Below are positions 7,498 to 15,313 of a DNA stretch of 35,659 nt, one piece after another (within the stretch, counting starts at the first letter, position 1; each line of letters opens with the position of its first letter). The notes beneath the pieces were generated by a model. It worked only from the letters and a program-made list of their open reading frames with translations, was not told where the DNA came from and made no database searches. The stretch comes from an uncultured bacterium. Its GTDB lineage: Bacteria; Muiribacteriota; Ozemobacteria; Ozemobacterales; Ozemobacteraceae. The position numbers were made by a program, and so were the translations under genes. The stretch is taken from the NCBI GenBank assembly GCA_937949615.1, contig CALEDQ010000034.1:1-35659 (forward strand), written 5' to 3'.

Positions 7498-10400
7498 ATG
7501 AAAAAAGATTGGAACAAATGGTTTGAAGCACTGAGTCGTGACAGAGAAGAAAGCGCCCGTATGCTGGAAAAGCCTTCAATGAGCGGAATCCAACGAAGTG
7601 TTGTTGATAAATACTCAGACCAGGCTCACTTCATCTACGAACTGCTGCAGAATGCAGATGATGCTGGGGCGACTCAGGCCCGGTTCATTCTGACTGACTC
7701 AGGCCTGTATTTTTTCCATAATGGCACCATAGCCTTTTCGGTATCTGACCCGGCAAAGGAAGATACAGACAAGCAAAATGGCGTTCTCGGGCACGTCAAT
7801 GCAATCACTTCGATTGCAAATTCCAACAAAATGGACGCCAGCATCGGTAAATTCGGGGTTGGCTTCAAGGCAGTCTTTCAGTACACCAGGACGCCGCACA
7901 TTTATGACCCCGGTCTTCGTTTTAAAATTGAGAAGTTCATCGTGCCTCTGCAACTGGACTGCGATCTCGAAGGGCGCAATGCCGATGAAACCTGTTTCTG
8001 GCTGCCATTTAATCATAATGAGAAAACCAGGGAAGAAGCTTATTCGGATATTCTTGAGAAGCTTCGCACTCTGGTTTTTCCAACTCTGTTTCTTGCCAGC
8101 CTGAAATCTGTATATTTTGAAGCGGGCGACCATAAAGGTTCTTATGCTCGTAAACAGATAAAAAAATCTGAAGTTGATGGAACAGTCTGCCAGTTGCTCG
8201 CCCTCACCAACGAAACAGACGGAACAAAAGAATCACAGAAAATGTGGCTGTTTTCGAGATTTAGTGAAGGCTCCAAACATTCCTATTCAACAGGGTTCTT
8301 TCTCGGAACAGACAACAAGCTTGTTCCGGCCCGGTATCCTGCATTCTGTTTTTTCCCGACAAAGGAAAACACAGGGCTGAACTTTATCGTCAACGCCCCC
8401 TTTCTGCTTACCGACAGCCGCGAGGGCATCAAGGCCGGCAATCAATGGAACAGAGATCTGGTGCAAAAACTTGCGCAACTCGCTGCCGATTCATTGCTGA
8501 TTTTGAGAGATATCGGCCTGCAGGGGAAAACTGCTTTGATCGATGACGGTATAATCAATCTTATTCCCTACAGGGAGTCTGCGTTTGCCGATCTCAATGA
8601 CCGTTCCAGGATTTCGTTCAAGCCTTTTTTTACTGAAATCAGAAAAAAGATGCATGAAGCGCCCTTGTTGCCGGCGGCCAATGGTGAGTATTCAGCCAAA
8701 CTCAATTCATACTGGTTCCAGGACAAACCGGTAATTGATTTATTCTCAAACAGGCAACTTGGGCAGCTCATCAAAAACCCGAAGGCCAGATGGGTTTTCA
8801 CAGAACTTGCGAGAAATCAGACCGAAGGCGAGAAAGAAACTGTTATTTACCAAACGATTTACCCAAAGCGTGATTATCTTACAAGTTGCGTGGCTGGCTG
8901 GTTCGATTTTGAAGCCATATCCAAAAAAATCAGTGGCGATTTTATCTGCCAACAGCCGCTTAAATGGCTACACAAATTCTATGCTTATCTTGGCGAGAAT
9001 TCTTCCAGAGCAAAAATAGTTCGCAGGTTGCCCATCTTCATTGATGAACAGGGCAACGCTGTTTCAGCCTTTGACGAGCGTGACCAACCAGTGCTTTTTT
9101 TGCCTGATGACACCATTACCGGTTATACAACCGTCAAAAAAGAATTGCTCACAAACAAGAACACCAGGGAATTTTTCGAAAAGTTCGGAATCAAAAAACC
9201 GAGTCTTCGCGATGATATTTACAATCGGGTGCTGCCTCAATACGATAAAGCCGGGGGAATAGACACAAAGCCACATTTTTTGAAGTTCTTCATGTATTTC
9301 AAGGAATGCCCGCAGTCCAATGTGTGTGAATTTGTCTCACTGATAAAAGATAAAGAGTTCATTTCTTACAAATCACAGACCAGCGAGACAATATACAGAG
9401 GCCGTGCCGGCGAAATTTACTGGCCGGATCACGATCTGGTGGAATATTTTGCCTCAAAACCTGATGTCAGATTTCTTGACCTTGAATCATATAAAGAATT
9501 GGTTCCCTGCGAAGACCATAAGCTTCTTCAGGAATTTCTTTTTCAGGTAGGTATAAAACGCCTCCCGACGGTAAATGCATTTGAATTGCCCAATTGCGAA
9601 GTAGAAAAACTAGGCATGTCCCACAAGGGCAGAGAAAACACTTTTCGGGATAAAAAAATTGATGGATGCCAGGAATTATTGAATAGTTTGGATCTACGAA
9701 AATCGGTTTTGTTATGGAAACAATTATTGTTGCTGATTGAAACACTTGGTGAGACAGCGTTTAGCAGTTCTTTGAGAGGTGAACACGTTTATTATTACAG
9801 GCGCTGGCAACGCGAATATTTTGAATCAAGCATTACAAGGCAGTTGCGCAACGCCCCCTGGCTTTTCGATCAAAATGGACAAAATGTTTCTACTACTGAG
9901 TTAACGGTTCAAAAACTGGCCATCGAATATGAGACAACTTCGAATCAGGCTCGCTGCCTGATCAATTATTTGCAAATTCATGATGAAAATGACGATTCTG
10001 CGCATTTTTCAGACGAACAAAAACGTCTAATTGCGCGAGCTGAAGAATTTAAAGATGTTTCTATGGATGAGCTTCGTGAATTCAGGGCCTGGAAAGCTCA
10101 TAAGCGTAAAACGGAATCTTCAGGCGGCAAGAGTAGCGAAAATGCTGGCACAAACGACGACTCTTTTCCCTCTGACGGGCAGGACGAGTTCCCGGTGTCT
10201 CCCAGACCGGTATTGAAAAAACTGGTCGAGCTTTGCGCTAATGAAACAGCTGATACAGAAATACCGGAGCCTGATGCTCACGAAAAGGACGAAGACGAAT
10301 TTATCAAGCCGCCGGTTAATCTTGAAAGAAAGATTGAAAAGGAAATGCAGCGCAGTGCGTCGACAATTGCTCAGATTGAGCGCCTGCAGGAACTGAACGA

Positions 10401-12273
10401 CCTGGCCAGCAGTTTTGAAAAATACAGTTTTGGCTGGTTTAAAGCTCTGCTGGAACTGGAGTGCATTAACAGCGGCAACGGAAATGCAGGGAATAAAGAA
10501 ATCTCAATTTGCTTTGCCAGGGTTGAAAAAGAACCGGGAACGGACAGAACTCTGGTTTTAAGGCACCCGGACCGGTATATTCCGCAGGCAATAGAGGATC
10601 TGGCTGATATTTCGCTTATTTTTGACATGGGCGGCCAGACAAGAAAGGTCGCAATCGAAGTCGTCAGCATTAAATCTTACACTCTGCGCGTCAAGCTCAA
10701 AAACAATGCCGAAATCGATGGCATCGATCTCAATCTGGTGAAAGAAGCAAGAATAGACGTAAAGGACCCGGCATTTCTGCTGGAAGAGTTGCGAAAACAG
10801 TTTAACAGCCTTGATTTTGAAGACACGTTCAATTTGCAGCAAAATTTACCCCAAAACATCGAATTTGTCTTTGGGCCGCCAGGCACCGGCAAAACAACAC
10901 ACCTCGCCAGAAATGTTCTGATACCATTCATGCAAAAGACAGAAACACTGAAAATTCTTGTGCTGACACCAACCAACAAGGCAGCTGATGTGCTGGTTTC
11001 AAGAATTATGGAAATCATGGGTGGCGACAAAAGTTACGAAAAATGGCTGGTGCGCTTCGGCGCAACCAACGACGAAAGCATTGAGCAAAGCCCGGTTTTT
11101 CGAGATAAAACTTTTGACATTCGAAAATTGCCACGCAATGTTACAGTTACTACGATTGCCCGTTTCCCATACGACTATTTTATACCGGACAGCTCGACAC
11201 GTTTGCATCTGGCAGCTTTACAATGGGATTACATCGTTATCGATGAAGCTTCGATGGTTCCTGTTGCAAACATAATATTCCCGATTTATAAAAAAACTCC
11301 GGAAAAATTCATAATTGCCGGCGACCCCTTCCAGATCGAGCCAATAACAACTGTTGAAAACTGGCAGGATGAAAATATCTATTCAATGGTTAAACTTAAC
11401 CAGCCAAGATCTTTCACTAGCCCGGCAACGACACCCCATGCTTTTGAGATAACCAGATTAACAACTCAATACAGAAGCATCCCGGTTATTGGTGAGATGT
11501 TCAGCAGATTCACCTATGGCGGAATTCTCCAGCATCACCGCCAACCTGTTAGCCAGAGAACATTACAGATAGATCATTTTGATTTAAGGCCCCTGAACAT
11601 AATCAAGTTTCCGGTAAGCAAGTACGAAAGTATTTATCGAGCCAAGCGCCTGCAGGGCAAAACGCCATATCATATCTATTCTGCCCTCTTCACGTTTGAA
11701 TTCACGAAACATATTGCCAGCCAGATACAAAAGAATCAATCTGATGACAAGACCTTCAAGATTGGCATCATCGCACCATATCGCGCTCAAGCCAATTTGA
11801 TCGACAAATTGATTGCCTCCTGGCGTCAGGTTCCTTCGAATGCTTCTCTGCAAACCGGCACAATTCATGGGTTTCAGGGCGATGAATGCGATATAATCAT
11901 AACGGTATTCAACCCACCGCCCGGCATTTCTTCATCACCAAAGATGTTTCTGAACAAACAAAACATTCTCAATGTCTCTATCAGCCGCGCAAGAGATTAC
12001 CTGTTCATACTGATGCCTGACGACCAGACTGAGAATATAAGCCAGTTGCAGAAGGTTAAAGAAATCGAGACCCTTGCCAAAGCGTCAAAAGAATACTCCG
12101 AAACACATGCAAACCTGATTGAAGACTTGATTTTTGGGCAAAGTAATTATCTGGAAGAAAATGCCTTTTCAACGTCTCACCAGATAGTCAACGTTTACTC
12201 AAAGCCAGAAAAGCGCTATGAGGTAAGAAGCGAAGACGTTGCAATCGACGTACAGATACACGACAATCTTTGA
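7498..12273 (+). CDS. Sacsin/HSP90-like GHKL ATPase fused to UPF1-like SF1 helicase
   Basis: A 1591-residue two-engine protein. The N-terminus carries a GHKL (HSP90/sacsin-type) ATPase: N-box ELLQNADDA at residues 48-56 and glycine box GKFGVGFKAVF at 117-127. The C-terminus is a complete SF1B, UPF1-like helicase: GPPGTGKT (1126-1133), DEAS (1249-1252), GDPFQ (1275-1279), an LTTQYRS motif, GFQGDE (1458-1463) and NVSISRAR (from 1492). The roughly 900 residues between are unassigned and include a charged linker around residues 870-960. The frame is open from a GTG at 7396, but ATG 7498 is preferred because GAGAGG precedes it at good spacing. It lies downstream of the array, winged-helix and membrane-protein genes. 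Its likely role is nucleic-acid remodelling or sensing in defence; both ATPases appear intact. No known system is claimed by name. Confidence 0.85.
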   Translation: MKKDWNKWFEALSRDREESARMLEKPSMSGIQRSVVDKYSDQAHFIYELLQNADDAGATQARFILTDSGLYFFHNGTIAFSVSDPAKEDTDKQNGVLGHVNAITSIANSNKMDASIGKFGVGFKAVFQYTRTPHIYDPGLRFKIEKFIVPLQLDCDLEGRNADETCFWLPFNHNEKTREEAYSDILEKLRTLVFPTLFLASLKSVYFEAGDHKGSYARKQIKKSEVDGTVCQLLALTNETDGTKESQKMWLFSRFSEGSKHSYSTGFFLGTDNKLVPARYPAFCFFPTKENTGLNFIVNAPFLLTDSREGIKAGNQWNRDLVQKLAQLAADSLLILRDIGLQGKTALIDDGIINLIPYRESAFADLNDRSRISFKPFFTEIRKKMHEAPLLPAANGEYSAKLNSYWFQDKPVIDLFSNRQLGQLIKNPKARWVFTELARNQTEGEKETVIYQTIYPKRDYLTSCVAGWFDFEAISKKISGDFICQQPLKWLHKFYAYLGENSSRAKIVRRLPIFIDEQGNAVSAFDERDQPVLFLPDDTITGYTTVKKELLTNKNTREFFEKFGIKKPSLRDDIYNRVLPQYDKAGGIDTKPHFLKFFMYFKECPQSNVCEFVSLIKDKEFISYKSQTSETIYRGRAGEIYWPDHDLVEYFASKPDVRFLDLESYKELVPCEDHKLLQEFLFQVGIKRLPTVNAFELPNCEVEKLGMSHKGRENTFRDKKIDGCQELLNSLDLRKSVLLWKQLLLLIETLGETAFSSSLRGEHVYYYRRWQREYFESSITRQLRNAPWLFDQNGQNVSTTELTVQKLAIEYETTSNQARCLINYLQIHDENDDSAHFSDEQKRLIARAEEFKDVSMDELREFRAWKAHKRKTESSGGKSSENAGTNDDSFPSDGQDEFPVSPRPVLKKLVELCANETADTEIPEPDAHEKDEDEFIKPPVNLERKIEKEMQRSASTIAQIERLQELNDLASSFEKYSFGWFKALLELECINSGNGNAGNKEISICFARVEKEPGTDRTLVLRHPDRYIPQAIEDLADISLIFDMGGQTRKVAIEVVSIKSYTLRVKLKNNAEIDGIDLNLVKEARIDVKDPAFLLEELRKQFNSLDFEDTFNLQQNLPQNIEFVFGPPGTGKTTHLARNVLIPFMQKTETLKILVLTPTNKAADVLVSRIMEIMGGDKSYEKWLVRFGATNDESIEQSPVFRDKTFDIRKLPRNVTVTTIARFPYDYFIPDSSTRLHLAALQWDYIVIDEASMVPVANIIFPIYKKTPEKFIIAGDPFQIEPITTVENWQDENIYSMVKLNQPRSFTSPATTPHAFEITRLTTQYRSIPVIGEMFSRFTYGGILQHHRQPVSQRTLQIDHFDLRPLNIIKFPVSKYESIYRAKRLQGKTPYHIYSALFTFEFTKHIASQIQKNQSDDKTFKIGIIAPYRAQANLIDKLIASWRQVPSNASLQTGTIHGFQGDECDIIITVFNPPPGISSSPKMFLNKQNILNVSISRARDYLFILMPDDQTENISQLQKVKEIETLAKASKEYSETHANLIEDLIFGQSNYLEENAFSTSHQIVNVYSKPEKRYEVRSEDVAIDVQIHDNL

Positions 12274-12300
12274 TAGAAGCGATCAGAAGAACAAGCGCGA

Positions 12301-12597
12301 TCAGTATTTCATGAGCTTGTTGTGGATCCAGCAGGGTTTTCGACGGCAGTCGAGGACTGCGTAAACCAGGACCACGTTTTCTTTGATAGTATAATAAACG
12401 GCAAAAGGGAACTTCTTTGCCAGCAGGCGATAATAACCTGAATGCTTCTGATGGATGCCCGCAAAAAATGCAAGGGAGTCTATATCAGAGAAAAGCGAAT
12501 CAAGAAAATAGGCACCAAGGCCTACCGACTGGGCTTCGTAAAAACGGAAGCCCTCCTCAAGGTCATTTTCGGCAGAATTGAGGATTTCTACTCGCAT
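12301..12597 (-). CDS. ParE/RelE-family toxin
   Basis: A 98-residue protein with the ParE/RelE fold signature: an N-terminal helix-rich region (SAENDLEEGFRFYEAQSVGLGAYFLDSL), a central strand with FPFAVYYTI and a terminal VVLVYAVLDCRRKP strand. Toxins of this family either inhibit gyrase (ParE) or cleave mRNA at the ribosome (RelE), and sequence alone does not decide which. Its start overlaps the end of the antitoxin gene by 10 bp, so the two are co-translated with the antitoxin first. Its 3' end faces the GHKL-helicase gene across only 27 bp, marking the right boundary of the defence island. Confidence 0.82.
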   Translation of the reverse strand: MRVEILNSAENDLEEGFRFYEAQSVGLGAYFLDSLFSDIDSLAFFAGIHQKHSGYYRLLAKKFPFAVYYTIKENVVLVYAVLDCRRKPCWIHNKLMKY

Positions 12598-12812
12598 GCA
12601 AGGTTTTTCTTGATGCGCTTCTTTGCCTGCTGCCAGTCTGAGGATGTCAGTTTGTTTGCGTCATAGGCCTTCTGACGGTCTTTTAAAACAGCGTCGTGCC
12701 ATTCTGGCGAATCGAAACCGCCCCCTCTGGTAATGTCATCCCACAGGGTTTCAAGCAATTGCAGCTTTTGCGCCAGAGTATAATCTGAAAGATTCAGGTC
12801 TATGGTTTTCAT
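12588..12812 (-). CDS. Putative addiction-module antitoxin (CHP02574 type)
   Basis: A 74-residue product beginning MKTIDLNLSDYTLAQKLQLLETLWDDI and containing SPEWHDAVLKDRQKAYDANK and a basic tail. This is the usual pattern of the short addiction-module component family paired with ParE/RelE toxins. The open frame extends upstream to 12923, but the family alignment and a GAGG Shine-Dalgarno 9 nt upstream favour the ATG at 12812. The stop codon overlaps the toxin start. It should neutralise the toxin by binding it and possibly repress the operon; no operator was identified. Confidence 0.78.
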   Translation of the reverse strand: MKTIDLNLSDYTLAQKLQLLETLWDDITRGGGFDSPEWHDAVLKDRQKAYDANKLTSSDWQQAKKRIKKNLACE

Positions 12813-13009
12813 GGAATCAGACCTCATTTTGGTGTACACGGCATGAAGCCGATATTCATATACAGCAGGGCTACCACTAATATAATCTAAAGTTATTGGT
12901 ACTGCAAATTTTCGGCGTAGCAATCAGGAACTCACGTTCAAAAGTTTCAAGCAGCAAATCCTGTATTAGCGCAAGAAAACCCGCCCACACCATGATCATT
13001 TTCGTGATA

Positions 13010-13038
13010 TTGTCTTTTTTAAAACCAGATGCTAGGAT
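13010..13038 (+). promoter_or_regulatory. Candidate promoter for the ankyrin/zinc-finger gene
   Basis: TTGTCT (13010-13015) and TAGGAT (13033-13038) are separated by 17 bp, about 40 bp before the ATG at 13080. The match is moderate. The region 12813-13079 otherwise holds only the divergent promoter space of the antitoxin and no supportable gene. Confidence 0.35.
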
Positions 13039-13079
13039 TTTTTGCTTTGATATTAATCTGACCAACTGGACAGCTACCA

Positions 13080-14159
13080 ATGATACGACTGATCAAATCC
13101 GGAATTAAAAAGATACTTGGAGCCGAACCGGTTGATTCTGCCGGGGTTTCTGAATTTTTCGAAGCCCTGCAGCGCGGCAGAGAAGAAGCCGCCATGGAAC
13201 TCTACCGCGAAGGGGCAGATATCTTTCGTGTAACGGTAGACGGCGGCAATGCGCTCATTTACGCAGCGATGGGCGCGAATAACAATCTTATCCGTCTGCT
13301 CCTTGAAAATGGCGTAAAGCCGGATGCAAGAACCAGACAAGGGCGCACAGCTGTCAACATCTGCTGCGAAAAGGGAAATCTGGAAGGGCTGCAGCTGCTT
13401 TTGCAATACGGAGCAACTCTGTCAGAAACCATCGAAGAACACGATGGTTACCTGATCGGTAGAGGCATCTGGGGCAAAAATCCTGATTTAATAAGGTTCC
13501 TCATCAAAAATGGCATTTCCACAGAATATCAGACATGGGAAAACTTCACCACACCGCTGACGCTGTCAGTGCACTGGGGTGACATGGAATTGGCGAAAAC
13601 TCTGCTCAGCGGCGGTGCAAATGTTAACGCCATGGGCAAAGATGGTGATAACCCACTTCTCGCCGCGCATAACAAAAACAACCAGACAATGATAGATCTG
13701 TTGTTACAGCACGGAGCCGATCGGCAACGTATGCCAGGGCCCTGTCACATCTGCGGTCAAACTTTCTTTTCAGGGTCTTATCAGATCGGAATGAGCGATT
13801 TTGCCGATGTCGACTGGCACTGCTCATGGTGCGGCCGCCCAACCTGCTCTGCCTGTTCAGGCGGGGTTTATGGCAGATCGTCAGACCAGGAGCACAAGAT
13901 ATGCAAACCCTGCATGAAGGCCACCGGACTTCTGAGTGAAAAAGCCGAAAGTGGTTTACATACTATCTGGCGCTGGGCGCACCGCCGCGAAAATATCGGA
14001 AAAAGCAAAAAGACCATTAAATGCCCGGTTTGCCAAAAAACTTTCGACCTGGCTACGGCGATCAACACCTTTCCAAGGTGCATTCATCACGATCACATCT
14101 GCCCTGCCTGCATGCCGAAAACCAACAAATGCCCTCTCTGCAAGCCACTATCTTATTGA
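13080..14159 (+). CDS. Ankyrin-repeat protein with FYVE-like and RING-like zinc modules
   Basis: A 359-residue protein without signal peptide or membrane segment. Residues about 20-215 form ankyrin repeats (GGNALIYAAMGANNNLIRLLLENGVKPDARTRQG and similar units), a protein-binding scaffold. Two zinc modules follow. The first has cysteines 222, 225, 248, 251, 256, 259, 275 and 278, giving CX2C-X22-CX2C-X4-CX2C-X15-CX2C, the spacing pattern of FYVE-type fingers. The second is C315, C318, C334, H336 or H337, C341, C344, C351 and C354, which matches RING-type cross-brace spacing. This architecture is typical of eukaryotic adaptor or ubiquitin-ligase proteins. In this bacterium ligase activity is unproven, and simple structural zinc binding is the conservative reading. 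The Shine-Dalgarno is weak. It lies alone between the toxin-antitoxin pair and argF and ends at a hairpin terminator. Confidence 0.8.
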   Translation: MIRLIKSGIKKILGAEPVDSAGVSEFFEALQRGREEAAMELYREGADIFRVTVDGGNALIYAAMGANNNLIRLLLENGVKPDARTRQGRTAVNICCEKGNLEGLQLLLQYGATLSETIEEHDGYLIGRGIWGKNPDLIRFLIKNGISTEYQTWENFTTPLTLSVHWGDMELAKTLLSGGANVNAMGKDGDNPLLAAHNKNNQTMIDLLLQHGADRQRMPGPCHICGQTFFSGSYQIGMSDFADVDWHCSWCGRPTCSACSGGVYGRSSDQEHKICKPCMKATGLLSEKAESGLHTIWRWAHRRENIGKSKKTIKCPVCQKTFDLATAINTFPRCIHHDHICPACMPKTNKCPLCKPLSY

Positions 14160-14213
14160 TATGATCTGAGTCTGCTCGTCCTGCAGAGATTTTGCGCAGT
14201 AATAATCTGGTTA

Positions 14214-14246
14214 TAAAAAAAGACTGGCCCGAAGGCCAGCCTTTTT
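14214..14246. terminator. Bidirectional hairpin terminator
   Basis: A perfect 6-bp stem CTGGCC (14224-14229) and GGCCAG (14234-14239) with loop CGAA, extended by weaker flanking pairs, is bordered by an A-run on the left and T6 on the right. It lies between the convergent ankyrin gene (plus) and argF (minus) and can serve both. Confidence 0.8.
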
Positions 14247-14262
14247 TGCGTGAAAAAGCTTA

Positions 14263-15243
14263 TTATTTGCTGCCGAGGGTGGCAACCATGACGGCTTTGA
14301 TGGTGTGCAGGCGGTTTTCGGCCTGATCGAAAACTTTTGAGAATTTACTTTCGAAAACTTCGTCTGTGACTTCCATGGCACCGACTTCTTTTGAAACGAT
14401 GGTGTCATTGTTGTGGAAAGCCGGCAGGCAGTGCAGGAAAAGAGGCTTTTCTTTGCCGGTCATCTTCAGCATCTTCATGTTGACCTGATAGGGTTTCAAC
14501 AGCTTGATGCGGGCAGCCATCTGGTCTTCTTCACCCATGCTGGCCCATACGTCAGTATAGAGAACGTCGGCACCCTTGACACCCTTGGCAACGTCATCAG
14601 TGATGATGAGCTTGGTGTTGCTGGCAGCGGCGATCGCTTCTACTTCTTTTACCAGACCCTTTTCGGGGAACAGTGATTTCGGAGCGACGATGCGGCATTC
14701 GATACCCATCTTGGCGCAGCCGATCATCAGTGAGTTGGCCATATTGTTGCGGCCATCGCCGACGTATGCAAAGGTCAGGCCTTTGAGCGTGCCGAAATAT
14801 TCTTCCATGGTCAGCAGGTCGGCAAGAATCTGGGTCGGGTGATATTTATCGGTGAGACCGTTCCAGACCGGAACGCCGGCATATTTGGCGAGCTGTTCGA
14901 CAGTTTCATGTTTGAAACCGCGGAACTGGATACCATCGAACATGCGGCCGAGAACGCGGGCAGTATCAGCGACGGTTTCTTTTTTGCCGAGCTGAATGTC
15001 GTCTTTACCGAGATATTCAGGATGCGCGCCTTCATCGACGGCGGCGACAACAAAAGCGCATCTGGTGCGGGTAGACGGTTTTTCAAAAATCAGAGCAATG
15101 CTCTTGCCTTCGAGATTGCGGGGCTTGACGCCGGCATATTTAAGGCGCTTGAGATCTCTGGAAAGATCGAGCAGATAGCGGATTTCTTCAGTAGTAAAAT
15201 CTTTGAGCGTGAGAAAATGACGACCAACAAGATTCATTGCCAT
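14263..15243 (-). CDS. argF: Ornithine carbamoyltransferase
   Basis: A 326-residue enzyme that joins carbamoyl phosphate and ornithine to citrulline in arginine biosynthesis. Diagnostic motifs are STRTR (residues 57-61, carbamoyl-phosphate binding), HPTQ (135-138), DVWASMGEE (231-239) and HCLP (271-274), followed by the typical FDQAENRLHTIKAVMVATL C-terminus. The length is normal for the family. An AGGAAAGGGA Shine-Dalgarno precedes the ATG at 15243; an alternative ATG lies two codons later. It follows the helicase-nuclease pair in the same direction with a 70-bp gap. No other arginine genes are in the window, so an anabolic role is likely but a catabolic (arcB) role is not excluded. Confidence 0.95.
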   Translation of the reverse strand: MAMNLVGRHFLTLKDFTTEEIRYLLDLSRDLKRLKYAGVKPRNLEGKSIALIFEKPSTRTRCAFVVAAVDEGAHPEYLGKDDIQLGKKETVADTARVLGRMFDGIQFRGFKHETVEQLAKYAGVPVWNGLTDKYHPTQILADLLTMEEYFGTLKGLTFAYVGDGRNNMANSLMIGCAKMGIECRIVAPKSLFPEKGLVKEVEAIAAASNTKLIITDDVAKGVKGADVLYTDVWASMGEEDQMAARIKLLKPYQVNMKMLKMTGKEKPLFLHCLPAFHNNDTIVSKEVGAMEVTDEVFESKFSKVFDQAENRLHTIKAVMVATLGSK

Positions 15244-15313
15244 AATTCGTTCCCTTTCCTGATTAAAAATGTATCCTGAGCCTGTAATTTAATATCATTG
15301 CCCGGCTTTTAAA

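Noticed and set aside
12877..13108. Two small overlapping frames in the gap before the ankyrin gene
   Set aside because: They overlap on opposite strands, show no ribosome sites or recognisable composition, and cover likely promoter space.
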